Below are positions 11,858-22,156 of a stretch of DNA of 64,000 bases, piece by piece (the stretch's first letter is position 1; each line of letters starts with the position of its first letter). Position numbers and translations under genes: made by a program. The notes beneath the pieces are model-generated. The model was not told the origin of the DNA. It did not search any database and saw only the letters and a list, made by a program, of their open reading frames with translations. The stretch covers positions 641,985 to 705,984 of the forward strand of contig JAEVLN010000003.1 of assembly GCA_018350325.1 (NCBI GenBank), in the 5' to 3' direction. Source of the DNA: Globodera rostochiensis. Taxonomy: Eukaryota; Nematoda; Chromadorea; Rhabditida; Heteroderidae.

Positions 11858-12907
11858 TTAATTAATTAGTCATGCAGAAACGGCTGGCGGCATCGCATTA
11901 TTCTGGGTTATTACTGTAACGTAACCATACGATGGCATTCGCTTTAGAGACCCTAAACGTACTGTTGCATTGGGTGAAACTACATTATTGTGCAAAAAAT
12001 TATGGTGATCGTGAACTGCTTGCTAATCCTGGCTTCACCGGTCCAGTGGAGCGCCTGCGGCGATTTTAATTTTTTGAATGTATTTTTCCAGAAATCCAAT
12101 CGATCAAATATTGTGATTGTGAAACGAATCCTTTTATTTTTTGGCATTTTTGATTATTTTTTAATAAAAAAAGCAAAAAAAGACAGCTTTGATTTAGTCA
12201 GATTCAATAAATACACAAAATCCCTCACAAATTCAAAAATCGAAAAAGCCACCGGGTAAATTTTCGCCCCCTCTGGGGACGAATTCAATGGGAAGTAAAA
12301 AAAATAATTTTTTTTTTCATTCCCTCCCCCCCCCCCCTCCTCCACCGACGGAAAAGGAGAGGCGCAGCGGCGTCTTTGGCACAGCCCATGCCGCCGCCGC
12401 CGCCGTTTTATTTGTTTTATGAACCATCCCCCGAAGGCAATGTGTGTGCCGCAGGCAAAACAGAAAAATCCAATTTTCGTTTCGAAAATACCGCCTTCGG
12501 GGGGGGGGGGGGGGGGGGGGAGTGGAAATACCCCCGAAATTCCCCAAAAGTACACCCCCCGCCCCTCCGCCCCCCGGCCACGTCGACAAATTTTGATTGT
12601 ACCGCCGCCGCCGCCGCCGCCGTCGGCGTCGGCTTTTTTAAGTGGAAAGAGCGGCGGCGGTTCGTTCGGAGGACGCGAAAAGTCGAACGAATGCAAATGG
12701 TTCTTCTTGAAAACTTTTTAATAGGGGTCGGTGGTCAGCTGATAAAAATTAAAACAAATTTAATTTTAAACAAAATTGGCAATAAAAATCGTCGGTACTA
12801 CAAATTTGGGGTTGGCACCGGAGGGGATGTGTGCCATTCTATTTTCAAACTACGAAATACGAAACCAACCAAAATCACGGAATATGCCGATTTGTGTAAT
12901 TCGGACA

Positions 12908-12985
12908 CAACGGGCACCCCGACGTCGGGGTTGAGAGTTTCGGGGACAAAAAACTCCGACCAAAAAAATGTGTCGGGATTCTGTA
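12908..12985. repeat. Dispersed GACGTCGGGGTTGA repeat copy
   Basis: ACCCCGACGTCGGGGTTGAG, then TTTCGGGGACAAAAAACTCC and ATGTGTCGGG. It matches the order of words in the copies near 8855 and 10648. Confidence 0.7.
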
Positions 12986-13331
12986 TTTTATCTTTTACAT
13001 AAATGGCTTTTCACATTTTTATTTATGAACATAATTTTGCTGACAAATGGAAGAAGCAAAAATGGGCTGAGCGTTTCGGTTTCACATTGACAGAATTCAA
13101 AAAAAAATGAAAATAAAAAAACTCCCCCCCCCCTCACATTTGATGAATCACAAAAAACAAAATATGAGAACGGAAGGGGGAAGGGGCGGGGGGAGCTGTG
13201 TGCTGTTTGATGACATTTTGCGAAGACAATGAATGGAATTGATGGAGAAGCAAAAAGGCGATATTTACATACCACAAAATCAATTGTTGAATTCAAATTC
13301 ACCGGCTTCTGGGTTCTGATCAGGTCCTATG

Positions 13332-13394
13332 TAGTAGAGATCGGACTGATCGAGATTCTCGATCTCGATCGGTCCTCAAGTCCAATCTCTACTA
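13332..13394. mobile_element. Short foldback element, 63 bp, 16-bp inverted ends
   Basis: Left end TAGTAGAGATCGGACT; the right end is the inverse of TAGTAGAGATTGGACT (one mismatch). The interior is itself GATC/CGAGA-rich and nearly palindromic. TATG-type bases flank both sides, but I do not see a clean duplication. Related words recur at 3340-3440, 19094 and 35064. Confidence 0.6.
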
Positions 13395-15668
13395 TGTATC
13401 TAGTAGTGCGCCACGAGAGTCTCGGTCTCGAGTCTCGATTCCCGGCGCCGGAAATAAAATTGATTGGAAATAATACATCGGCAAATTGCATGGCAAAATC
13501 CGGGAGATTTTTTGCAATTTTCCCGATTAAAAGATAAGCCCAATTCTGAGACTTCTTTTCTCTAATTCTACGCGAGTCGTAAATTTGTTAAAAGCTCCGA
13601 TTTTTTCTATTTCGAATTTTCAATTGTAAAATATATTTTCAAATTTTACACGATCCAAAAATTCTAAGTCGGCCTTGGAATGTGATAATTTCCGGGCCAT
13701 AAATTAGGGAATTCGTTGACGGGAAAAGGCCAATTCCGAGAAAGACTCCGGAGTGGGGGGTTTGGCAGTTTCTGGAAAGTCCCCGCGGGCTTAACCAAAA
13801 CGATGCTTAACCCGAACGGTTTGAAACCGACAACTTTCGGAGTTTAGACAAAACAACAAAAAAAGAGATTATAAATTGAAATTAGAGCAGCCGTCTGGAA
13901 TATTGCCAAATTAAAATTTTCGATTTTATAGAGAAGTTACCTAAATAATCATTCCTTCCCCCCCCCTTTTTGTCCCCCCCCCCCCCCAACAAATATAATT
14001 GGGCACATCCCGTCGTCCCGTCTCGTGTTGTTGCCTGGGGGTGTGTGTGTATTGTTTGTTATAACAAAATCGACCTCCGCCGACAGGCGATGGATTTGGT
14101 GGAGCCGCCCAAATGAATTGAATTTGGCATTCATTGAATTTGCATTTCGCCAAAAAAATTAAAAAAACAAAACAATCCAAGTATCGGGCGGGCGGGGGAA
14201 GAAGCCGAATTAAATTTGGGGGGGGGGGGGGCAAGGAATTCAATTTCGGCTAAGACATGGCCGTCCAATTCGTTCAGTCATTCCAACAGCGCTGTTCGCA
14301 AGGGTATGGCCCACATTTTGCCTCCATATAATTGGCAAAAACATTATCAAAATTGCTCGGGCAGAAAATACCGGGATCCGGATCCCAAAAGTGCCAATAA
14401 ATCGGGTGGGGATCGCGTCACTATCGGTGCACTTTTAAATCATTACGGCGTGCTCTGGTCCTCGCTTGGCACTATTTGGCTAGGCCAGTTCAGCGCAACG
14501 ATTGGCCCAATTGGATTTGCGATGAGCCCCGGAGGCGGCAAAATTTGAAATGATGCAAAGTGCCAAATCGGTGCCGGCGGTTGCCGGACGGCAAATAATT
14601 GATGGGCCAAGACGGAATTCCCGCGGGTGCAACCAATTCCCTCCCTCTTCCTTGGCATTGGCATTGGCACACTGACAAAAAAATGTTGGACGCGTCCCGC
14701 CGATAAAAATCGGGCTAAAGCTATGGGAAGGCAGAAGAAGCATAAATAACATCGATAGACCAATGTTTTTGGTAGGCCTTAATTTATGAAAATTGGAAAT
14801 CCATAAATCCAAAATTTGGTTAATATTTGTACCCCGCCAATATTTAGAGGAAAATTAAATAATTGTCCTCGGCTCTGATCGAATGTTTAAAGCGATGTTT
14901 GTCGAATTGACTTAAAACGGGGTGATTTTTTTTGGCAAAAACGGGGAATTTCAATGCGCCCGCCGGTGCTTTTGCCCGACTCTCGTTTCAGATTAGTCTC
15001 GGCATTGATTATCCGGGTCTCGAGTCTCGACAACTTTTAGTCTGGGGATACGGACGCGTTTAATCTGTAATCCGAAATTGTTTTTTTTGAGGATTTCATT
15101 CTTGAATTGAATGTGACGTTTTTGCCCCGCGGGGGCGGCATGAAGATTCAAAAGAGCGAAGGCGGCGGCGGCACAATTCTCTGTGAAGTCCGGTGCCGTG
15201 CCGACTTGCCCCAATTTCAGCCGACCCTTTAACTTCTTTTTTTCAATAAAATCCTCGCCCTGCCCAACCCCAACTTTCACATGGGTCGGGGTCAATTTTC
15301 TGACGACTTAACTCCATGCCCCCCGTCCCATCCGAGGCCGCCGGTGGCGCTGCCACCACAAAATATGCACTTTTTATTTTGGCACAATGTTCACACGGGA
15401 GCCCCTCCGGGGGGGGGGGGGGGAGTGGCACACAGAACAGCGGAAAGAAGCAGCTAATTGTGTGAGGCGCCTGTGTGTGACATGCCATCAAAAAAAAATG
15501 GTGTGTGTCTGTGTGTGTTAGCACGAGCGTGGCAAGAAAATAAAAAATTTAAAAAAATGTGCGCGGGTTTTTCTTGCCAAAACATTTTTTGTCTTCCAAT
15601 TTTCATCCGGTTAATTTTGTGTGTGCCGTTGTTGTGGGCTTCTTCTCCTCAACAAATTTGCACATTTT

Positions 15669-17313
15669 TCACTCAAATTGCAAGTTCAGCGACTGCTCGT
15701 TGCGACCCTCCGCGTTTTTCAGCACGCATTTGTACCTGAAAGAAACAAAAATGAAAAAATTATATTTTCGATATATTTAATTTAATTATAAATTAAATAT
15801 TTCTGTAATAAATCTTGGTTCTAATTTTAGTCATTTTATATTGTTTAATTGCAACTTAAGCTTCTAATCACTTGGAGCTTTGAGTGGCATCGAATTTGAA
15901 CGAATTGGTAAATTTTGAGAAGAGTCATGACTGATGGTCAAAAGTGCCGCCGGAATTTTCCGGCATTCCGCTCACGAATTTAAAAAACGCCCCCAAGGTA
16001 GGGAGACTCGCCATAATTCGGATTCGGAATTATTGTCTCGAAAATCCGTTGCCAGGGCTAGCCGATGACGGCACTTTTCAAAATGCCGTCAGCTTTAATT
16101 GTGCCTTTACTTGGCCTGGTCCTCCTTCTTCGGGTCGTGAATCTCCAGCAGCAGCAGTGTCCCGTGGGGGTCTTTTTCGTCTTTTTGGCTGGAGATTTTT
16201 AGCCGATCCGTCCCCTGGAGGGGTTTGTCGTCCTGAAAATTTTATTCATCAAAAAAATTGGCTGCCAATTTGCCAGGCACTGACTGACCTTGAACCATTC
16301 AGATTTCATCTCAATGTGCGATTTGGCCCTTACTTTGATCTAAGCAAACAATAATAATAAGTAATGAGGCGGTCTCTACAAAAAAATTTGTAAAAAATAT
16401 TTTACATTAAAAAATTTGAAACAAATAAAAGAATTAAACAATTTTAGCAAACTCCAATATACAGCCTTCTTTCTACGCACTCCGAATCACCTGAATTATT
16501 TTTCCATTGTCCTTCTGAACAATTTTGGGCTTCTCATAAAACTCTGGCGCATCTTAAAAATATAAATTTCAAAAAATCTTTTAAAATAGGGGTATATTAT
16601 TCCTAGAGATCAATTTGAGGACCGATTCGGGGTCGGGGGCAAGAGGAGAACCTTTTATAGGTAACTAACAGGGATGTCGATATCGTCTCATCAAAATACA
16701 GTACACGATATAGATATTTACGATTACGATACGATACGACACAGATCCCTGGTAATTAACTCACTTCCCGATTTCACTGTGAACGTGGCGTAATTCTCTT
16801 TTCCATCGGAGCTGACGAATACCGCTTTGTAAATGCCTTGCAGGGCTTTGTCGTAATTCTTAAATTTAAAAAAAGATTAAGTCTTAATTAAAGGGCATAT
16901 TAATTAATTTATGCAATGTTTCTTTTAATTTCCAAAAATGATCAACATCCATTTTTGAAGAATTTATTTTAACTTTTGTCTTTAGTTGCAATTTTGTTTT
17001 CTCTTCATTCTAACAGTCCGATCATCAAAAAGAAATATTAGTCCTTTGCCTAGCCCCCCCCCCCAACCACTGAACGTCTTCATGTCCTCCTGCTGCTGAC
17101 CACCTTGATCTCGCAGACGAGCAGCTTCCGTCCGCCCTCCTGCTCCTGGCTGCTCATCCGGTACGCGCCGGTGCCCGACGCAATTTCCTTCTCCTCCAAA
17201 TACCATTTGGTCTTCGACGCGTCCGCGCCCGACACCGCCACCTCCAGGAACACGGAGTTGCTCTGCTCGTCATGCCGAATCTTCGGCTGTCCATGGATGC
17301 TCGGCGGAGGCAT
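15669..17313 (-). CDS. Two-domain I-set immunoglobulin protein, 201 aa
   Basis: Six exons splice in frame from ATG to TGA: 17313-17104, 16858-16765, 16552-16491, 16339-16289, 16232-16111 and 15735-15669. There is no signal peptide or membrane segment, so it is probably cytoplasmic. Residues 1-100 form one I-set Ig domain (TKWYLEE core Trp, LLVCEIK, then GIYKAVFVSSDG where Ala stands in the usual second-Cys position). Residues 103-201 form a second (SEWFKDDKPL, HGTLLLLEIHD, KYKCVLKNAEG). The linker APEFYEKPKIVQ is typical of the boundaries in giant muscle proteins such as twitchin and titin. Known: such intracellular I-set modules bind sarcomere or cytoskeleton partners. A stand-alone role in muscle is inference. 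The model is complete, although a longer 5' end cannot be excluded. Confidence 0.85.
16669..16751. mobile_element. 83-bp hAT-like MITE in an intron of the Ig gene
   Basis: Ends are CAGGGATGTCGATATCG and, inverted, CAGGGATCTGTGTCGTATCG. The 8-bp flanks GTAACTAA (16661-16668) and GTAATTAA (16752-16759) differ by one base, as expected for an aged 8-bp duplication. CAGGG termini and 8-bp duplications are typical of hAT elements. The insertion starts six bases inside the intron from the GTGAGT donor of exon 2. Confidence 0.75.
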
Positions 17314-18918
17314 TTGACGCGCGTTTGTCAGAGGAAGCAATTAATTTTATTTTAAACTATTTAAATAACAAAATATTTCGGCGTTTTTAAAGAGTTAAAA
17401 CTTTTAAAAAGTTACACTCAAAAAGGTAATAGGACCAATTTTTTCAGGAAGGCTAAGACATAAGGAGGCTAAAAAGCCGGAAATCCCTTTGTCCGTAACC
17501 CGACCCATACTCGGATGTAAAATCAAAACAAATATCAAAAAAATTATGGCGAGAAAAGTCCAAAATTCGGGATAATCTTTTTTTTTTTAATTTGGCAATA
17601 AAAGACTTAGCTTCAACTCGACTGGAGCTTCCGAATGGTTAGAATGTCTGAATTGGTTAAGGTTAAAGCGTGATATTGTGCCGGGACCGTACGCCCTCCA
17701 AAGAGCAGGAAGAATATTTAAATTGTTTTAATGAGTTGAGCAGATTTAAAAAATATGCTTGAAAATGCGGATTGATATTTCATTAAAAATCCAAAAAAAA
17801 ATTCTGTGGAAACCAAACAGTTTTTGATGGGTGTACAAACAAACACCACCACCACAGGATGATGTTGTCAGCAGCAGGCAAGAAAGCTGAGGGGGAAGGA
17901 GATTTGATCACTTTTTTGCTTATGCTCTCCTCCAACTCCGTCCTGTCCCCCGAGGGGGGTATTATTGCCTAACCTCACTGCTCACATCGCTGGCAGGCAT
18001 TCTCACTCAGCCAGCCAGACATCCGCACTTGTCCCTCGTCGAGCTCCTCCCCCCCCCCCAGCAGAAAGCGGTGATCCGATTTTCTGCTACTTTTCACTTT
18101 TGACGGCCTTCGAGATCCCCCCCCCCCCGGCGTTCCGATGAGTGGGCGTTTCTTTTCAAGCGGCGTGGTGGGCGCGCCTGTTCCATGAGGAATGAATGTT
18201 TAGGGGCCGAATGGATAACACCAAAGCGGTTAATATTTCAAAAAGATAAACCGCCCGGGGCATATTATTGCTCCATGCCTTTGTGGGACAAAGTCTAAGT
18301 AAACCACACACGCACATAATATAATACATAAAGCTTCATCAGAGACGGGTGTAATATTATATGGCAAAATAAAAATTTGTGGAATTTGAACATTTTTTGT
18401 CGCTGCTTCAGGGCAACCAATGCCCGGAGGGGGAGGGGGGGGGGCAATGTTTTTGTTGTTGTACAGTTTTCGAATGACTTTTTTTAAGAAAAAAAAGACT
18501 GTTTTTCGACACGATTCCATTAATTTTTATTAAAAAAAACCATTTTAATGTCGGCAATGCTTTGTTAAAGATGAACAAAATAACTCAAAATGCTGTTTTT
18601 CGAATTCATTTTTATAAAATAAACAATTAATATTTGCATTTTAATGACGGCAATGCTTTGTTAAAGAAGATTAAACATTTTCAGCGGTCTCAGCGGCTTA
18701 AGGTGAAACGGCGGGTAATCGGGGATGGGATTTTAAGTAGAGTTGTGAGCGATTGGTAAACCGAAATTTCCCGTTTTTACTGCTTTATTGTTAAGGAATT
18801 TTTTTTTAAATGCAAATTATTTTGCGATTTTTGCTTTATTACTTATCAATAAGACAATGCGCCGAAGGTGAATGAATTTCAGCAAAAATATTCTCGCATC
18901 TGGGCGCCGTCTGTTGCC
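17314..18918. other. Intergenic, no supported gene
   Basis: AT-rich spacer with poly-C runs near 18050 and 18118. It carries one copy (18336-18490) of a roughly 150-bp dispersed repeat shared with 24112-24210 and 24371-24515. No splice-consistent coding exons were seen. Confidence 0.5.
18336..18490. repeat. Dispersed ~150-bp repeat, copy 1
   Basis: Word order: CTTCATCAGA, GGGTGTAATATTATATGGCA, AATTTGAACATTTTTTGTCG, CTTCAGGGCAACCAATGCC, a G-rich variable block, TGTTTTTGTTGTTGTACAGT, then ATGACTTTTTTTAA. The same order is seen in the copy at 24371-24515. Confidence 0.85.
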
Positions 18919-20694
18919 CTACTGTTTGTGCCGAAGTCGAACGGTCAGTTGGAAATCGAATTCTTTGCTAATGGACGGCGGCAACACCCGTTCTCGATTT
19001 TCCTCCATAAACGCTTTCAACCTGTTGACATTCCAACGGCGCAGAAAGAAATCCTAAATTGACGCAAAAAAACGTTGTGAAAAGCCCATTATTAGTAGAG
19101 ACCGGAATTTGAAAAATCCGAGACCGAGATTTGGGGGTGGGCCGAGATCTGGACTCCCGAGATAAAAAATCTCGAAATTTCGAGAGTCCAGGTCTCGGAG
19201 TTTTCGACAAATTTCCGCGATTCGAGACCTGGACTCTCGGAAAATTCGGCAACATTTTCAGGATTCGAGCCCTTGGCGTGTACACCTTCAAATTGTTGAG
19301 CCGATAGGGTTCGATGAGAAGGAAACGTTCAATCAGCGGCATCTCCACGCAATTGATCAGATGAACGTCACAGCGCTCCTTCAGCCAATCGATTTGAAAG
19401 TGGTCGGCCAACTTGAGCAGGACGAGCACATTTGTTGCTGAACACGTCAAAGAAATTTTTAAATCTCTTTTTTGTTGTTGTGGCAACTCACGATTTGGAA
19501 GTGTTCGACCGTGTCGAAGATGGTCGTTGATGATCTCCAGGAATTGCATGAACTGCTCCATCGTGATTCCATGGCCGTCTAAGTTGAGCGTCCGCTGCTG
19601 CTTCTCCTTCATGTCCACGCTGAGCATCCGTTCGATCACCGGCGAGACGACCATCAACCTACTGGCGGACACCGTAACCTGACGCTTACCGATGTGTACG
19701 GTCAAATCGTCGTCGTCCAACCCAAAGAGCGGCGGACATGGACTGGAAAAATGAAGAAAATAGTGTACTATTTGCAGAAATTTAGAAAAAATTGTATCAC
19801 ACACTTCTCGATCACTTCTCGCTTTTGAAGGCTTCTGAAAATAATGGAAGGTATAGCGTAGCAATCGATCTCCGCTGTTCGACCTCTCTTGAATATGATG
19901 TTCTAAAAAACGGTAATATTAGAGATGTTCGAGAGTCTCGAGACGATTAATTCTTCGGCTTTTTAGGTCTCGGACTCGGATTTTTAGTCTTCGGCAACCG
20001 ACACTTTTTTGCACCCCCATGCCATTTTTGGTGCGAATTCATTCGCAGAAATTTTGAGCTTGAACGATTTGAAAATTACATTAATGACAAATCAAATTTT
20101 TAAAATCTTTAATTTAATATTGAAGACAAAATTACTTTTTCAAATGCTTCCTATATGGCCCGGTTCTAAACAATCTCCCGCCCGTACTTTAGAAACCCCC
20201 AAAATTTCACTCTTTCAATTTGCTGTGTTCCGCTATACAATATCCATGTAACAATGTGTGCAAACGGACACGCCGACGCCGTATTCGTTGAATGTGAAGC
20301 AGCAACGTCTTTGATTTGCAAGAATCGTGAATGCTTGACCATCGTAAAGCCGCTGAAGAAAATGGTGAAATTAAGCGTAACAAATTTTTAAAAATATATA
20401 CCGTATTACCTCTTGTAATCCCCCATGGGGGATTATTTTTCAACCTTTTAGAGAATGTGGGATTTAGAGGTTGGGGGATTATCAGAGGTTGGGGGATTAC
20501 AAGAGGTAATACGGTAATTATTGTAATTACAGTTCAGCAAACGCAGGCCGATCACTGAATTCCGAATTGATGTGGTGGCATAGACAAACATCAGTACATC
20601 TCGCTGTACAGTACTTTTTCATTGAAAAATCAGTGATCAGTTTTTCGTCAACAATAATAAATTTGTCATAGAGATTATCATCAATTTCGGTCAT
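18919..20694 (-). CDS. BTB-domain protein, paralogue A
   Basis: Exons: 20694-20531 (MTEIDDNLYDKFIIVDEKL...), 20352 to about 20190, one ending near 19812, the BTB exons about 19742-19502 and 19440-19285, and a last exon 19057-18919 ending RLRHKQ and TAG. The BTB (POZ) core starts DDLTVHIGKRQVTVSASRLM and continues VIERMLSVDMKEKQQRTLNL, then ATNVLVLLKLADHFQIDWLK and CDVHLINCVEMPLIERFLLI, a classic BTB plus C-terminal helical extension. Known: BTB domains dimerise and often serve as cullin-3 substrate adaptors or transcription cofactors. The N-terminal region shows no firm domain. Gene B at 22157-23438 matches it exon by exon. Transposons sit at the 5' end and in introns 1 and (the TAGTAGAGACCGG type, about 19094-19260) the last intron. 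Exact boundaries of the middle exons are approximate. Confidence 0.8.
19090..19275. repeat. CGAGACC/GGTCTCG-rich foldback in the last intron of BTB gene A
   Basis: Begins TAGTAGAGACCGG and contains several inverted words (GAGACCTGGACTCTCGG against CTCGAAATTTCGAGAGTCCAG). Similar words recur at 19925-20005 and 52580-52720. Confidence 0.55.
20399..20516. mobile_element. Palindromic MITE, 26-bp inverted repeats, in intron 1 of BTB gene A
   Basis: The left end TACCGTATTACCTCTTGTAA continues into TCCCCC and is matched perfectly, inverted, at the right end (26 bases). TA stands at both outer edges (20399-20400, 20515-20516), compatible with a Tc1/mariner-type TA target. The interior is only about 60 bp. 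It begins 15 bases inside the intron from the exon 1 donor. Partial copies occur at about 22084-22100 and 41330-41425. Confidence 0.8.
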
Positions 20695-20720
20695 TCTGAG
20701 TTGATTTTGAATAATGCTAA

Positions 20721-20895
20721 TAGGGTTGGACAAAACCGGATATTATCCGGGTCCCCCGGATACCGGATAGCTCAAAAACACCCGGATACCGGTTCCGAAT
20801 CCAGCATAATTTAGCTGTCATCTTTCAATACCGGATAATTTTTATTTAAAATTGTCCCATACCGGTTCCAGATTATCCGGGTTTGTCCAACCCTA
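20721..20895. mobile_element. 175-bp hAT-type MITE upstream of BTB gene A
   Basis: The left terminus is TAGGGTTGGACAAAACCGGA; the right terminus, inverted, is TAGGGTTGGACAAACCCGGA. A perfect 8-bp duplication AATGCTAA flanks it (20713-20720 and 20896-20903). The interior is rich in CCGGATA words and has no coding capacity. Terminal TAGGG and an 8-bp duplication identify the hAT superfamily. The insertion is 18 bases upstream of the gene A ATG (20694), so it lies in the promoter or 5' UTR. Confidence 0.93.
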
Positions 20896-20903
20896 AATGC
20901 TAA

Positions 20904-22156
20904 GATAGAGAAGGTGTGTAATTAACGACTTTAATGTTCGATGAATGAATATTTTTATTTATTGATCAATGATTGACATTTGTTGAAAGTTTTTTGAACG
21001 TTAACGGTTTAATAAGCTTGTTAAATAAAGTTGGGCGGTTTTAGAAAGCTTTAAATTAAATAAATTCATAAAGTCATAAGCTTCATGAATTCAGAAGGCA
21101 ATTTAAAAAATATATATTTAAATAAAAAATTCATAATATAACAAGAATTTAATAACACGAGTTTTAAAGGTGGAGTTTTGGCGTGGGGACAAATTCGGCA
21201 CCGCAAACGGTTGAAAAATAATTGATTTGCATTTGTGAGAGGCAATCTGACTTTAAAGTAGGCTTGGACGGGACCGAGACTTTTGAGGAAAACCGGGACC
21301 AGAAGGGGGCGGGGGACGAGCAGTACCGACTCGGGGCCGGGACTTTCAGTTCTCAATAATCCCGTCCCGACCGGGGTACTAAAATTGTGGGTTCAGTGCT
21401 GCAGCACACTTAAAGGCTTTATCTTTTTGCTTCAGAATGCTTCACAAATAATAGGAATTAGGGAACGATTTTCCGTTAGGAGATGATGTTTTGTGCGTTG
21501 GACTTTTTGATAGTGTGCCCAAGTCAGCAGTGGTGGTGACCTTGGCGAGGCGAGCGAACGACGCTCCGTCCGTCCCCTCTGGGGAGGGGTTGGCCGTGAC
21601 CTTTTCGATTTCCATCTAATCTACCCCTATAGGCATATATGTACAATATCTCTGCCCGTTGTTTTTCTCTAATTCCATTACATACCTACCGATATCTGCC
21701 CATTTTTCACTGAGTTTTTTTTTCTCTGCTTTCATCCTTTCAACAAGAACAACGTCTTGGCTCACCGGTTTATTCGCTATATTCATCTTTGGGTGCCCAA
21801 ATGATGTGTACCGGCACAAAATGTCCTCTTACCGCACGAACATTAAAACCAGCGATGAGATTTACCCGGAACCCGAATTTCAACAAATTTATAAATGCAA
21901 CTTTTTTGGGTTGATCAATTTTTTACATTGCATATTTCTACCCGTCAAGAATTGAATTGTTTTTTGTTTACTTATTATTACAAACTTTTTTTGCATTGAT
22001 TTTAAACCCTCTTTTTATGCATACTTCACAACAATAACCCCGAGAGGGGCTCGATAAAATTTCTGTAAGATATATGTAGAATTAAGAGGTAATACGGTAT
22101 GTGAAAGTCAAATGAATGCTTTTGCGGCTCTTCTGTCGATCTCCGCCTCCTTCTCG
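20904..22156. other. Spacer between the two BTB paralogues
   Basis: No exons seen. It includes a GGGACCGAGAC / CCCGTCCCGACC-rich short element near 21258-21378 that resembles a degraded hAT MITE, and an AAGAGGTAATACGGTA fragment near 22086-22101 that matches the inverted end of the MITE at 20399-20516. Confidence 0.5.

Larger units (their letters stand above)
11858..15668. other. Intergenic repeat-bearing tract, no supported gene
   Basis: Contains G or C homopolymers (22 G at 12499-12520; C runs near 12324 and 13980; G runs near 14218 and 15409), a GACGTCGGGGTTGA repeat copy at 12908-12985, a 63-bp foldback at 13332-13394, and a GC-rich patch at 12370-12680 whose open frames run through the G tract in all phases. 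I could not build an exon chain. Confidence 0.5.

Noticed and set aside
12154..12721. Overlapping open frames on both strands around the 22-G tract
   Set aside because: Open frames in several phases are Gly- or Pro-rich because of homopolymers and GCC repeats, and none connects to other exons.
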